Source: Paraburkholderia tuberum STM678
GTDB taxonomy: Bacteria; Pseudomonadota; Gammaproteobacteria; Burkholderiales; Burkholderiaceae
Assembly: GCF_902833905.1 (NCBI RefSeq)
Contig: NZ_CADFGP010000011.1
Location: 124,001-188,000, forward strand
Length of the DNA stretch: 64,000 nt
Direction of reading: 5' to 3'
Shown here: piece by piece, positions 33,726-43,978 of the stretch
Numbering within the stretch: position 1 is the first letter of the stretch
Layout of the letters: each line of letters begins with the position of its first letter
The notes under the pieces: model-generated
What the model saw: only the letters and a program-made list of their open reading frames with translations
Databases searched by the model: none
Told to the model about the DNA's origin: nothing
Translations under genes and position numbers: made by a program

Positions 33726-34742
33726 TCAAGCCAGCAGCTTGCCCCACTCGTAATCGATACTGTCCGGCGTGAAGGGCAGCACGCCCGCGCCGGGCGTAAA
33801 TGTAAGTTCGCCGAAATAAACGAGGTCGTCCGGCGCATACAGGTCGACGCGCACATAGTCGAAGTCTTCGCACAGACGGGCCGCGACATCGAGCACGGCC
33901 TGTAGATGCGGCGGGCGCGGAGCGGGCAACGCGCTGCGCTTGTAGTCGCCGATTGCGATATCGAGGTGATTCCAGTCGGCGTCGTACACGTCGCCGTGCG
34001 TCGCGTTGCCGAATCGATCCGAGATCACGAGGATATAGATGATCGGCCCGCCAGGACGGCCGCCAAAGCAGTGCATTTTGAAATCCGCCGGAATCTGGCC
34101 GCGCCGATCGAGCAGCAACTGCTCGAAGAAAACGCGCGGCTCGATCGTCCGATAGTGCCGCTCGCGCCCAACGTAATAGAATTCGCTGCGCAACCATTGG
34201 TCGGCGAGCTTCTTCAGCTTCTCGAACGAGGTCTCTGATTTGTTTCTCACCACTTCGACGTAGCTGCTGCCGTGATTGGCTTTCATTACGAAAGCATCCG
34301 GCAGTGCGTCGAACACTTCGGGCGTGAATGCATCGGGCGCTGCGATCAGCGGTATCAAATGCTTGTCGCCGATTTTCCGGGCAATATATTCCCGCACCAG
34401 AAGCTTGTCGGTCAGGTCGATATAGCGCGGATCAGGATGAAGATTGCGCTGCAGGATCTTCTCATTGAACGTCACCGGACGAATCAGGTTCGGATAGCGG
34501 CCAATGCATTTGTGATGTAACAGGCTTAAGAAAAGGGCGTCCGGCAATAGCGTTTTCGCCGCTTCCTTGATTTTTCTCGCGGCAGATGGCGATTGCCCGT
34601 GCGCCGCATGCGCACCGGTGTGCAAGCCCGGCTGCTCGCAGGGCGCAGCCAGAGCACTGTCACCGGACTGTAGGGAGGCCATGTTTTTCGGCGCGACGGC
34701 CGCATCCTGCGCGGCCAGTTCGGCGGATTTGATGATCGTCAT
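33726..34742 (-). CDS. TupA-like ATP-grasp protein
   Basis: A 338-residue protein of the TupA-like ATP-grasp family, found in capsule and exopolysaccharide loci and thought to link amino acids or similar groups to polysaccharide. After a variable head (about residues 1-55) come KCIGRYPNLIRPVTFNEKI, LTDKLLVREYIARKIGD, FVMKANHGSSYVEVV, ADFKMHCFGGRPGG and YVRVDLYAPDDLVYFGELTF, which include the nucleotide and metal residues. It lies beside the AraC-type regulator on the other strand from the polysaccharide operon, so it likely serves it. Confidence 0.85.
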   Translation of the reverse strand: MTIIKSAELAAQDAAVAPKNMASLQSGDSALAAPCEQPGLHTGAHAAHGQSPSAARKIKEAAKTLLPDALFLSLLHHKCIGRYPNLIRPVTFNEKILQRNLHPDPRYIDLTDKLLVREYIARKIGDKHLIPLIAAPDAFTPEVFDALPDAFVMKANHGSSYVEVVRNKSETSFEKLKKLADQWLRSEFYYVGRERHYRTIEPRVFFEQLLLDRRGQIPADFKMHCFGGRPGGPIIYILVISDRFGNATHGDVYDADWNHLDIAIGDYKRSALPAPRPPHLQAVLDVAARLCEDFDYVRVDLYAPDDLVYFGELTFTPGAGVLPFTPDSIDYEWGKLLA

Positions 34743-34800
34743 GTTCTAATCCCTTTGCGGTCGAGTCGACGAGTCGTCCTCGGAGTAACGGGAATTGAAA

Positions 34801-35772
34801 TCAAAGCGTCAGCGGCGCTTGCCGCAACATCTCGGTCGCGGCACTCCAGCTTTCCTCCGGCGTCAGCCAGCGTTCGTCCGCATCCACATGCTGTTGCGCG
34901 CGGAATTGCGTCGGCGACATGCCATAGCGCTCCTTGAATAGCCGCCCAAGCCGATTACCGTCGCCCATTCCGCAGCGGCGCGCAATCTTGTCGACCGGCA
35001 GATCGGTGTTCTTCAGCATCGAGCGAACGATCTCGAAGCGTGTGCGCAGCAGATATTCGAGCGGCGTCATGCCGAACTCGCATTTGAAGCGGCGCTGGAA
35101 ATTGCGCTTGCTCATCGCCACCGATTCGGCCGCCTGCGCAACCGAAATAGCCTTGCTGTAGTTTTCCTTGATCCAGCGCGCCGATTCGCGAATCTTCTCC
35201 GTCGTCGTCGTGATGTTGACGTCGTCGAACTCGGAGCGGCTTTTCTCGGCGTAGCCGTTTTGCAGGATGCGGCCGATCTTGCGGGCAGTGTCGGTATTGA
35301 TGTCGCGTTCGATCTGCGCGAGCGCGAGATCGGTCGGCGTCACATTGCTTTGCGTGCGCGCGGCGTCACCGCTGTCGTCGAACAGAAAAATCGGCACGAT
35401 CGATTGCAGCGGATCGTTGCAGACGACCGCGAGATTCGCACCCTGTTGCATGCCGAAAGACGCAATCGATCCTTGCAGCGAGATCCACGACAGAAAGCGG
35501 TCGTTGGATTCCGCGACTTCGGTGACGTCGCGGCAGGCCACGAAGAGCGCGTGGAAATCAGCGAGACAGTAGCGTTCGAGGCCTTGCGTCCAGATCGATA
35601 TGCCGGACGAACTGGTCACCAGACCGCCGCCGTCGGATACCACGGTAAACCGGTATGGCGCCTCTTCGCCAGCCGTTCTCTTGAACTCATTGGCAAGCCG
35701 GAACGCGTCGCCGATCGCGCCGGTACTTGCCATCGAACAATCCTGAAAGACGAATAGACCAATGTGCTTCAT
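34801..35772 (-). CDS. AraC-type regulator with DJ-1-like sensor domain
   Basis: A 323-residue GlxA-type regulator. The N-terminal ~180 residues have the DJ-1/PfpI fold (HIGLFVFQDCSMASTGAIGD) but the usual cysteine elbow is replaced by SFGMQQGANLAVV. The C-terminal AraC domain shows VAQAAESVAMSKRNFQRRFK and DKIARRCGMGDGNRLGRLF. ATG 35772 with GGAGAAG before it is preferred. It is divergent from the polysaccharide operon across a 770-base region and is its likely regulator; the signal is unknown. Confidence 0.88.
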   Translation of the reverse strand: MKHIGLFVFQDCSMASTGAIGDAFRLANEFKRTAGEEAPYRFTVVSDGGGLVTSSSGISIWTQGLERYCLADFHALFVACRDVTEVAESNDRFLSWISLQGSIASFGMQQGANLAVVCNDPLQSIVPIFLFDDSGDAARTQSNVTPTDLALAQIERDINTDTARKIGRILQNGYAEKSRSEFDDVNITTTTEKIRESARWIKENYSKAISVAQAAESVAMSKRNFQRRFKCEFGMTPLEYLLRTRFEIVRSMLKNTDLPVDKIARRCGMGDGNRLGRLFKERYGMSPTQFRAQQHVDADERWLTPEESWSAATEMLRQAPLTL

Positions 35773-36541
35773 CACGCGAGCTTCTCCAGTCAGGAAAATC
35801 TACGCATTGAGATTAGCGCATCGATTTGGGCGAGACGAGCTTGGCCGGCATGCGTGGGTGTTTTGGCGTAATCGTCCGGATTCAAGAAATTCTTACCTCG
35901 CTATTCGCAGAAATGCGTGCTACTAATTAACGTTGCACGGAATTTTTTTCCCGATCAATTAGCGCGATTCTTGCAAGCGAAATGCTGGGGCATCGGCGGA
36001 ATGCGCCGAGCGGCTTGGATTCGGCGCGATTTGCGGGATAACAAGGGCATTCCTGGCACTTGAGCCGTGCAATTGGCGTTCTGTCGCGATGTACGATGCC
36101 TGTCGTATTACTCTGTTACAGCAATTGCAGATCGCAACAAGCCTTTCTGGCTTCTTTTCATTTGTAAAGGGCTCCGCATTATCGGCCAATAGCACCCTAC
36201 TTTGGGCCGCCGGCGAATGCCTCGATCCTTTGCGGACTATGCTTCAGCGCAACATCGAGAGAGAAATTGTCAATCGCGGATTACGTGAATGGCGGGCTTC
36301 GCATTTGCTGATTCGTGAGAAGAACAATCGGCAATACCGCGGTGGATAAGCAATAGGTGTGTAGCCTTCCGTGGTTCGAGAGGTCCCGAACACGGCTCCC
36401 CGACCTAACCCGACACAGCACGTCGCTTCGCCGTGCTGCCAGCCAATCGAGGGTCTATCCGGCCGGCGGCATAAATAGCGACGTGGCGACGCAAAGCGAT
36501 CGCCGATCGTTTTGTTTCATCAACCTGCAAGGATCAGACCG
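35773..36541. other. Long regulatory region before polysaccharide operon
   Basis: About 770 bases, clearly AT-richer than the genes around it (for example 35920-36130), between a divergent regulator and the tyrosine kinase gene. No gene is supported. Long upstream regions of this kind often hold several promoters and regulator sites for exopolysaccharide operons. A sigma-54-like element at about 36054 has the wrong spacing. Confidence 0.55.
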
Positions 36542-38863
36542 GTGGATTACTATCCGCAAAACTCGCTCTATCCCGCTGTTGATACCGAGCGTAGACAACT
36601 CAGTGCCCGCGCGATGCTCACGCTAATGCGCGACCACATCTGGGAGATCGTGGTGACGACGGTCGTCGTCCTCACGTTCGCGGTCGCGTATCTTCTGATT
36701 GCCACGCCTATCTATTCCGCTGACGTAATCATTCGCGTGGACCCACCCGAGCCAAATGCCCTCGGACTCGCGTTGCAGAACCAGGAACTGTTGCCGCCAC
36801 CGACGCCGTCGTCGGTAACCGAAATGGCGGTCATGGAAAGCCGTGCAGTTTTGCAGCCGGTGATGGACCAGTTCCGTTTCGACATTTCGGTGAAGCCGCA
36901 CAAGCTTCCGGTTCTCGGCGACATCGCCGAAAAATTCGCTACACCGGGACAGCCCGCGGCGCCGTGGCTCGGGCTGAAATCGTTTGCATGGGGCGGCGAG
37001 CGTGTGCAGATCGCCGCGCTCGACGTGCCGCGCGAACTCGAGGAAGAGAAGCTGACCTTGACCGCGCTCGACAATGGCGCCTTCGAATTGCACGGCCCGT
37101 CCGGCGAGTTGCTGGCGAGAGGCACGGTCGGCATGCCGCTCAAGCAGAACGGCGTGTCGATGCTCGTGAAGGAACTCGATGCGCGGCCGGGTACGAAGTT
37201 CGAGGTGATCCGCTGGAATGAGCTCGATGCCATCAAGCGCTTCACCAGTCTCGTCAAGATTGGCGACAAGGTGAAAGACTCCGGGCTGATGCAAATCCAG
37301 TACCGCGACAAGAGTCCGGACAAAGCCGCGGCCGTCGCCAATGCATTGGGAGAGCAATACCTCGCATCCGCGGTGGCGAGCCGGCAAGCGAACGACACGC
37401 AGACGCTCGCGTTTATTGACGGCGAACTCCCGCGTCTACTCGGCGAATTGCGAAAAGCCGAGGAAGCGCTGAAGAACTTCCGCTCGCGCTCGCAATCGAT
37501 GCAGCCGACCAACGAGGCGCAAGCCTATTTGCAGGGCGGCCTCGATCTCGACAAGCAGATCGCGGCGCTGCAATTGCAGCGCACGCAAATGCTCGAGCGC
37601 TATACGGGACAGAGCCGCTGGGTGCAGAACGTCGACGAGCAACTGGCGCAATTGAAAGAAGCGAAAGCGAAATTCTCCGACCATTTCAACGGCATGCCCG
37701 CGTCGGAACGCGCGAGCGTCGATCTGATCCGCGCGCAGAAAGTCGCGGAAACGGTGTATCTCGGCATGGTGCAGAAGGCCGAGCAATTGCAGGTGCGCCG
37801 CGCCAGCACGACGGGCGGCGCGCATATTCTCGATCGCGCGATCAGACCGCATATGCCGGTCATGCCACAGCCGATTCTCGTGCTCGGCGGCGGATTGGTG
37901 CTCGGTATCGTGTCCGGCGTCGTGTTGGTCTTCATGCGCCGCCACGTGATGATCGGCGTGACCGACCCGCGCTATGTCGAGCGCCAGATGAGCGTGCCGG
38001 TGTTTGGCGAGATTCTGTTCAGCCATCAGCAACTGCTGCTCGACCGCGAGGCGACCGCGGGGCGCAAATCGCTGCCGGCAGCAGCCGGGCGCGCCCATCC
38101 GCCGATGCAGAAGAGTCTGCACGAGATTCAGTTCGATTCCGGCGTCCAGAACAGGATTCTCGCCGCGCGCTTTCCACACGACACGTCGGTCGAAGCGCTG
38201 CGCAGCGTACGGACCGCCGTCACGCGCGATCTCGCGCATGCACGCAACAACATCGTGATGATCATCGGGCCCACGCCGTCGGCCGGCAAGAGCTTCGTCG
38301 CCGCGAATCTGGCGATCCTGCACGCTGAAATCGGCTCACGGGTGGTGCTGATCGATGCCGACATGCGACGCGGTCATCTCGCCTCGCTATTCAACGAGAG
38401 CAATCGTGGAGGCCTTTCCGAAGTACTGTCCGAACGCCTGCCGCTCCGCAATGCGCTGCGCTCGACCCGCATCGACGGATTGACGTTCCTGTCATGCGGC
38501 GTGCGCCCGGAGAACCCCGCCGCGCTGCTGATGAGGCCGCACCTGAAGGATGTGCTCGAGCGGCTGTCGAGCCAGTTCGATCTGGTGATCATCGATACGC
38601 CGCCTTTCCTCGCGGTCACCGACGCCTCGATCGTCGCGAACGAGGCGGGCGCATCTCTGCTCGTGCTGCGCTCGGGCATGCAAAGCGAGGAGGAGATCGC
38701 CGACACGCTCAGAAAGGTGGAACGCGCGGAAGGGCGCATCGCGGGCGCGGTGTTCAACGGCATTCCGCTGCGTCGAAGCACGAAGAACTATGGCTACGAA
38801 ACGAACTATGCCAGCGATTTCGGCGAAAACGACGTCGGACAGCAAGCGCCGCGAGGCGCCTGA
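36542..38863 (+). CDS. Polysaccharide tyrosine autokinase (Wzc/BceF type)
   Basis: A 773-residue inner-membrane co-polymerase fused to a tyrosine kinase. The Wzz domain has one membrane helix near residues 38-58 and a second near 445-465, with a long periplasmic coiled coil between (for example ELRKAEEALKNFRSRSQ). The kinase has Walker A (GPTPSAGKSF, about residue 575), Walker A' (VVLIDADMRRGHL) and Walker B (LVIIDTPPFLAV). The tail has only a short tyrosine cluster (KNYGYETNY). GTG 36542 with AAGGA is preferred over an upstream TTG. It controls chain length and export. Confidence 0.9.
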   Translation: MDYYPQNSLYPAVDTERRQLSARAMLTLMRDHIWEIVVTTVVVLTFAVAYLLIATPIYSADVIIRVDPPEPNALGLALQNQELLPPPTPSSVTEMAVMESRAVLQPVMDQFRFDISVKPHKLPVLGDIAEKFATPGQPAAPWLGLKSFAWGGERVQIAALDVPRELEEEKLTLTALDNGAFELHGPSGELLARGTVGMPLKQNGVSMLVKELDARPGTKFEVIRWNELDAIKRFTSLVKIGDKVKDSGLMQIQYRDKSPDKAAAVANALGEQYLASAVASRQANDTQTLAFIDGELPRLLGELRKAEEALKNFRSRSQSMQPTNEAQAYLQGGLDLDKQIAALQLQRTQMLERYTGQSRWVQNVDEQLAQLKEAKAKFSDHFNGMPASERASVDLIRAQKVAETVYLGMVQKAEQLQVRRASTTGGAHILDRAIRPHMPVMPQPILVLGGGLVLGIVSGVVLVFMRRHVMIGVTDPRYVERQMSVPVFGEILFSHQQLLLDREATAGRKSLPAAAGRAHPPMQKSLHEIQFDSGVQNRILAARFPHDTSVEALRSVRTAVTRDLAHARNNIVMIIGPTPSAGKSFVAANLAILHAEIGSRVVLIDADMRRGHLASLFNESNRGGLSEVLSERLPLRNALRSTRIDGLTFLSCGVRPENPAALLMRPHLKDVLERLSSQFDLVIIDTPPFLAVTDASIVANEAGASLLVLRSGMQSEEEIADTLRKVERAEGRIAGAVFNGIPLRRSTKNYGYETNYASDFGENDVGQQAPRGA

Positions 38864-38922
38864 GCGTGTGGAGACCCCAACGCGGTAAAGCGCGTTCGCG
38901 ATGGCGTAAAACGGAGAACCAG

Positions 38923-40038
38923 ATGGCCTTTGCAATCAACGGAAAGTTTACTTCTCAGTCCATCACGGGGGTTCAACGCGTTGCGTATGAGCTGACGCGG
39001 GCCATGCAGATGCGCGCCGCGCCCGGTGACGAACCGGAAGTGTTCGTGCCGCAAAACGCCGTCGAGCCGGGGGCGCTGCTCAAACCGCAGCGGCGCTTTC
39101 CGTGGCTGCGCGGCACGCTGTGGGAGCAGATCACGCTGCCAGTCGCCGCCCGCGGCATCACGCTGCTGAGTCTGTGCAATACGAACCCGCTGTTCAAGCA
39201 CAGTCAGGTCGTGATGGTTCACGACATGGCCGTCTTTGACGTGCCGCAGGGCTTTTCGAGGAAATTCCGGCTCTGGTATCGCATCTGTTTCGCGCTCTTG
39301 CCGCGCACGCATCCGATCGTTCTGACGGTCTCGACGTTTTCGAAAATGCGGATCTGCCATCACCTGAAAATCGACGAATCGCGTGTGAAAGTGGTGGCGC
39401 CCGGCGCGGATCATTTCGACCGGATCGTTGCCGACCCATCGGTGCTGCAACGGCTCGAATTGAAGAAGGACGCCTATTGCGTGATCGTCGGCAGTCTCGA
39501 TCCGCGCAAGAATCTGCGCGGCGTGCTCGATGCGATCGTGCGGCTCGGGCATCTGCGCGACGTCAAATTCGTCATCGTGGGAAAACAGTATCCGCGCATC
39601 TTCAGCGGTGCAGGCGTCGAGCATCCTGTGCATTCGCGGCAGGTCGTGTGGGCAGGTTTCGTGTCGGACGCGGAGTTGAAGGCACTGTACGAGAGCGCTG
39701 GCTGCCTCGTGTTTCCGTCGTTATACGAAGGTTTCGGCCTGCCGCCTCTGGAAGCGATGTATTGCGGCTGTCCGGTGATCGCGTCGGCGCGCACGTCGAT
39801 ACCCGAAGCATGCGGCGATGCCGCAATGTACTGCGACGCGACCTCCGCGGACGACATCGCCGCAAAGATCGCGCAGATGATGAGCGACGCCGGTCTTCGC
39901 CAACGTTATCGCAGCGCGGGGCTGCTGCATGCGCGCGAGTTTCGCTGGGAGCGCGCGGCGCAAACGGTGCTCGAAATCCTCGATGTCAAGACTGGCGAGC
40001 GGCTGCCCGAACTGACGCCGCGCGCGTCCGCGAGCTAG
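38923..40038 (+). CDS. Glycosyltransferase family 4 protein
   Basis: A 371-residue GT-B glycosyltransferase (GT4). Typical marks are ITGVQRVAYELTRAM near the N-terminus, VVMVHDMAVFDVPQGFS, VIVGSLDPRKNLRGVLDA and the nucleotide-sugar site FPSLYEGFGLPPLEAMYCG with the E-x7-E motif. It is of the mannosyltransferase B type (WbdB/RfaB-like), acting in the cytoplasm on lipid-linked oligosaccharide. ACGGAGAACC precedes ATG 38923. It occupies the place of PslF in the Psl operon. Confidence 0.9.
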   Translation: MAFAINGKFTSQSITGVQRVAYELTRAMQMRAAPGDEPEVFVPQNAVEPGALLKPQRRFPWLRGTLWEQITLPVAARGITLLSLCNTNPLFKHSQVVMVHDMAVFDVPQGFSRKFRLWYRICFALLPRTHPIVLTVSTFSKMRICHHLKIDESRVKVVAPGADHFDRIVADPSVLQRLELKKDAYCVIVGSLDPRKNLRGVLDAIVRLGHLRDVKFVIVGKQYPRIFSGAGVEHPVHSRQVVWAGFVSDAELKALYESAGCLVFPSLYEGFGLPPLEAMYCGCPVIASARTSIPEACGDAAMYCDATSADDIAAKIAQMMSDAGLRQRYRSAGLLHAREFRWERAAQTVLEILDVKTGERLPELTPRASAS

Positions 40039-40056
40039 CGATGGGTGGGCACGAAC

Positions 40057-41514
40057 ATGGATCGCATGAAGACCCGTGCTGGCAGAAGACGTGCATTGCG
40101 CACACTCGCCGCGTTGGCGGCGGGTGCGGCCGCGCCGTTGTCGACTCTCAGGCCCGCTCTCGCATTGGTACCGGACCCAGCGCCCGCGAACGCGCGCGCC
40201 CGCATGATGACCGATCTGATCGGCACGAACGGCTGGGCCGGATCGGAAGCCGACATCGAGATGTGGCGAGCGATGGGCATTAGCTGGGGCCGTGACACGG
40301 TCGGCCCTGGTCAACCTGATCGGCCCGGCGAGGCGATGCGCATCGACAAAACGAGCTCGGCGTTCGATATCGATCTGCCGCCGGCACTGTTGCGAAACGA
40401 ACGCAATGGAATCGGTTCGCTGTTGATGCTCGGCTATACGCCGAGATGGAATGCGACTGTGCCCGGCGACAGCAATTCGGCACCCGTCGACGTGGATGTG
40501 TGGAAGCAGTATGTCGACGCGGTGGTGCGAAAGTATTCGGCGCCGCCTTATAACCTGCGCTATTTCCAGATCTGGAACGAGGCGGCCGGCAAATTGTCCG
40601 GCGGCTTGCCTCAGTCCGTGTTCTGGCACGGCCCGGAGTTCAGCAAGGACGAAAAACGCTCGAAACCGTACGAACGCGCGATGCAGGATTACGTCGAGCG
40701 GATTCATATTCCGGCGGCCCGCATCATTCGCAGTTATCGCGCATATGTAGTGTATGGCGGCTGGCCGGACCAGGGCGGCCTCGATAACTTCCACCGCTGG
40801 CTCGAATATCGCAGTCCGGTCTTGAAAGAGCGCATGCTCGATTGGGTCGACTACGTCGACACGCACTACTTGCCGGTTGCCGATATGGAATCGCTGTACC
40901 AGCGATATGTGAAGAACGGTCCCGCGCGCGGCATCTGGCAAACGGAGATCGGCAACGAGTACATGAAAGACCCGCACTATTTGCCGCGTTATTTCTTCGA
41001 CTTCGCGGTGTGGGCGCTCGGCAGGAATTGGGACGACCCGAACAAGTACCTGTCGATGATCTATCACTGGGACGGCTATGAACCTTTTCGTCTCACGCAT
41101 CCCGGCCCGCCTGAACGAACCTACAACGTTTCCGGTCGAAGCTTGGTCGTGTTGCATCAAACAGCGGGTGGGCATCTGGCGAGTTTTTCGAAGCCGCTGC
41201 AATGCGGTCCGGGTGTTGCTGCAAATGCCTTGCTTTCCGGCAACGACCTCGTGATGCAGGTGAGCAGCAGCGCGGGCTGGCAGAACATTTCCATCGGCGG
41301 GCTGCAGCCGCTGCGCTCCCACGCGGTGCAGGTCGATTTCATCGATGCGCTGAGCGGCGAGGCGAGCGCACCGGACACGGTTGCATCGAGTTGGGACAAC
41401 GATTTGATGAACGTGCGATTCAAGGTACCCGACCAGGTGAACGGCGCTGGTAATAATCCGCCCAAACATCTGGCTTATCTCGTGGTGCGTCGTGTGACGC
41501 AGGCAGTGGCATAG
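40057..41514 (+). CDS. GH39-like glycoside hydrolase (PslG-like)
   Basis: A 485-residue exported protein with a twin-arginine-like signal (RRRALRTLAALAAGAAAP) and a clan GH-A barrel. The proposed acid/base is Glu175 in FQIWNEAAG and the nucleophile Glu297 in IWQTEIGNEY. A beta-rich domain of about 110 residues ends the protein. In the Psl operon of Pseudomonas, PslG is a GH39-related hydrolase that trims the polymer; a similar role is inferred. ATG 40057 is preferred over GTG 40045 since GGGTGGG lies just before it. The substrate is unknown. Confidence 0.82.
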   Translation: MDRMKTRAGRRRALRTLAALAAGAAAPLSTLRPALALVPDPAPANARARMMTDLIGTNGWAGSEADIEMWRAMGISWGRDTVGPGQPDRPGEAMRIDKTSSAFDIDLPPALLRNERNGIGSLLMLGYTPRWNATVPGDSNSAPVDVDVWKQYVDAVVRKYSAPPYNLRYFQIWNEAAGKLSGGLPQSVFWHGPEFSKDEKRSKPYERAMQDYVERIHIPAARIIRSYRAYVVYGGWPDQGGLDNFHRWLEYRSPVLKERMLDWVDYVDTHYLPVADMESLYQRYVKNGPARGIWQTEIGNEYMKDPHYLPRYFFDFAVWALGRNWDDPNKYLSMIYHWDGYEPFRLTHPGPPERTYNVSGRSLVVLHQTAGGHLASFSKPLQCGPGVAANALLSGNDLVMQVSSSAGWQNISIGGLQPLRSHAVQVDFIDALSGEASAPDTVASSWDNDLMNVRFKVPDQVNGAGNNPPKHLAYLVVRRVTQAVA

Positions 41515-41583
41515 CGATATTTCGCGAGCATGACGACCGCCGGGAGCCGGCGGATCGAACCTGACGGATAGCGTTGACACATC

Positions 41584-42594
41584 ATGAAGCAGGTCACCAT
41601 TGCGATTTGCAACTACAACTACGAGCACTATCTGGCCGCGGCGATCGACTCGGCGCTCGCGCAGGATTATCCGGCGACCACCGTCATGGTCGTCGACGAT
41701 GGCTCGACCGACGGTTCGCGCGCGATCATCGAAAGCTATGGCGATCGCGTACTGACGTTGTGCAAGAAAAACGGCGGGCAAGTATCCGCCTACAACTATG
41801 CAATCGCGTCGCTCACCACCGAGTATGTGATCCTTCTCGATTCCGATGACGTGCTGTACCCATCCGCGGTTACCGAAGTCATGCGCTTTTTCGAGGACGG
41901 CGAGTGGGCCAAGGTGCAATTCCGGCTCGACGTTATGGACAACGAAGGCGCATTGACGGGCGCCTATGTGCCGAATAGCGAGCCGCCACACGACTGCGGC
42001 AGGCTGCTGCGCGGCGGCTGGCTCTATCCGTCTCCGCCCGCGTCCGGCAATGCTTACCGGGTGAGCGCGCTCAAGCAGATCTTCCCGGTTCCCGAAGAGG
42101 GCGTGAATCGCTATGGCGCGGACTTTTATGCGATCTATGGCGTCGCGCTGGCTGGACCGATCGCTACCGTGTCGAAGTCGCTAGGCGGCTACCGGGTGCA
42201 TAACGCGGGCAGTGAAACGGTGTCGTTCGCGAACTCGGAACAACTGACGAAAGCACCGCGCGCGTTCAACATGCGCTGGGCCATTCTGCGCAATATCGCC
42301 AAAGATCGGCTCGACATAGAACTACCGGCAACATTTCTCGACTTCTCACACGAGAAGGCGACATTCTGCTCTTCCGTTTATCGCGCGACCCTGTTCCGGC
42401 GTTGGCATTGGATGATCCTCGATTCGCGCAACTATCTGCACACGATCATTGCAAATCCGTTCTGGAGCCTGAAGAAGAAGCTCGGCACGCTCGTACTGTC
42501 GAGCCTGTGTCTCGTGCCTTATTCGCCGCTGTCGGATTTCGCGGTGCGTTATATCGCGAACCCGCTCGCGCGCCGTCGCGTCGCAAGACGCTGA
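41584..42594 (+). CDS. Glycosyltransferase family 2 protein
   Basis: A 336-residue GT-A glycosyltransferase. The start VTIAICNYNYEHYLAAAIDS, VMVVDDGSTDGS (first aspartates) and VILLDSDDVLYP (the metal-binding DxD) are classic GT2. The C-terminal third is basic and hydrophobic (KKKLGTLVLSSLCLVPY), suiting membrane contact. It is between the GH39-like gene and wzx in the polysaccharide operon, with a 16-base gap to wzx. The sugar added cannot be told from sequence. Confidence 0.9.
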   Translation: MKQVTIAICNYNYEHYLAAAIDSALAQDYPATTVMVVDDGSTDGSRAIIESYGDRVLTLCKKNGGQVSAYNYAIASLTTEYVILLDSDDVLYPSAVTEVMRFFEDGEWAKVQFRLDVMDNEGALTGAYVPNSEPPHDCGRLLRGGWLYPSPPASGNAYRVSALKQIFPVPEEGVNRYGADFYAIYGVALAGPIATVSKSLGGYRVHNAGSETVSFANSEQLTKAPRAFNMRWAILRNIAKDRLDIELPATFLDFSHEKATFCSSVYRATLFRRWHWMILDSRNYLHTIIANPFWSLKKKLGTLVLSSLCLVPYSPLSDFAVRYIANPLARRRVARR

Positions 42595-42610
42595 GGCGAA
42601 GGAGGACGGC

Positions 42611-43927
42611 ATGGATAGACGAACGAGCGCCAACCTGATCGTATTTGTTTACGCCGGCTATTTCATGAGGTACGTGTACCTCATGATCGTCGTGCCGTTC
42701 TATGGCCGGGTGCTCGGCGTGGCCGAATACGGCCGGGTACTCGCGTCGATGTCGCTGATGAACGTGATATGGATGCTCGTCGGCTTCGGCTTTACCTTCG
42801 TCGGCATGCGCGAGGTGGCGAAAGCGCAGTCGACCCAGGAATGCAATGCGATCTATTCGCTGCATGTCAGCGCGCGGCTGACACTCGCCGTGATCGGCGC
42901 GGGCATCGGCATCATTGCGACGTTCTGTTCACCGTTACTGTCGGAGCGGCCGCTGATCGGCCTGCTCGCGACCTTGCTAGGTATCGTGTCGGCATGCAAT
43001 CTCGGCTGGCTGTTTCAGGGGCGGCAACACATTCGAACGCCGATCATGATCGAAGTGTTCGGCTTCGCGCTGAGTCTCGTGCTGGTGCTGACTCTCGTCA
43101 AAGGACCGAACGATGCCGTATGGGTGTTGGCGAGTTTGCTGATTGCGGGTATCGCGTCCTTGATCATTGCCTACGGTTTGACGACGTGGCAACTCGGCTG
43201 GCCGCGTCTGGCGTTTGCCGGCGTCCTGCCGCTCGTGCGCCGGTCGACGATGCTGTTCTGCTATTCGTCCGGCTCCGTCGTGCTGACGGCATCGTCGACG
43301 TATTTGCTGACCTTGTTCTCGACGCCCGCGGAGGTGGGCTATTTCGGCGCGGCCGAGCGTTTCGCGACGATCGGACTGAGTCTGATGGCCCCCGCGGCGC
43401 AAGTCTTTATTCCGACGATAACCCGGCAACTCGCGCAGGGCGACAAGGCGGGCGCGCATGTCACGACGCGGCGCGGCGCCATCTTGCTGCTCGGCTATGG
43501 CGTGCTCGTGCTGTGCGGCGCGTTGACGCTGTCGCCTTTCGTGTTGCCGCTGATTCTCGGCGCCGCGTTCGAGCCGAGCGTGCACGTGTTGCAGGTGTTT
43601 GCATGGATGTTCCCGTTCGCGGCTTTCAACGAGTTCGTCGCGCTCTATGTATTCGTGCCGCGCAGGAGAGACCGGGTGCTCGCGATTGCCGGCGTCGCCT
43701 CGGCGCTGGTCAATCTCACAGCGGCGCTCGTTCTCGCGCCGCGTTTTGGCGCGATTGGCATGGCCTCTGCTCGGGTGATCGGCGAAGCGGCGCTGTCGGT
43801 GACGCTGCTCAGCGTGTTGATTCGCCTCGAGCTGGTCGGGCTGTTGCCCGGCGCCGAGCGCGCGCTCGAGCGGGTGCGTGTGGTGTGCGGGCTGAGTACG
43901 CAGGCGGGCGGCGCAAAGGACGATTGA
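42611..43927 (+). CDS. Polysaccharide flippase (Wzx type)
   Basis: A 438-residue membrane protein with about 12-14 hydrophobic segments of the polysaccharide transporter (PST/MATE) superfamily. It opens with LIVFVYAGYFMRYVYLMIVVPFYGRVLG and has VGYFGAAERFATIGLS in the middle, both typical of Wzx. It flips the undecaprenyl-linked repeat unit to the periplasm. GGAGG precedes the ATG. It corresponds to PslK in the Psl system. Confidence 0.88.
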   Translation: MDRRTSANLIVFVYAGYFMRYVYLMIVVPFYGRVLGVAEYGRVLASMSLMNVIWMLVGFGFTFVGMREVAKAQSTQECNAIYSLHVSARLTLAVIGAGIGIIATFCSPLLSERPLIGLLATLLGIVSACNLGWLFQGRQHIRTPIMIEVFGFALSLVLVLTLVKGPNDAVWVLASLLIAGIASLIIAYGLTTWQLGWPRLAFAGVLPLVRRSTMLFCYSSGSVVLTASSTYLLTLFSTPAEVGYFGAAERFATIGLSLMAPAAQVFIPTITRQLAQGDKAGAHVTTRRGAILLLGYGVLVLCGALTLSPFVLPLILGAAFEPSVHVLQVFAWMFPFAAFNEFVALYVFVPRRRDRVLAIAGVASALVNLTAALVLAPRFGAIGMASARVIGEAALSVTLLSVLIRLELVGLLPGAERALERVRVVCGLSTQAGGAKDD

Positions 43928-43978
43928 AGTGGCGCGTGAGTGTGTGGGAGTTTGGGTGGATTGTCACAGGAGGTCGAA

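Noticed and set aside
36054-36070. A TGGCAC ... GC element resembling a sigma-54 promoter before the polysaccharide operon
   Set aside because: The GG to GC spacing is two bases too long and the TTGC part is missing.
36089-36349. An 86-codon plus-strand frame upstream of the tyrosine kinase gene
   Set aside because: No ribosome site, no recognised domain, and it lies in a probable regulatory region.
39721-41991. A 756-codon minus-strand frame across the GH39-like gene
   Set aside because: It spans three well-supported plus-strand genes and has no recognisable domain or ribosome site.
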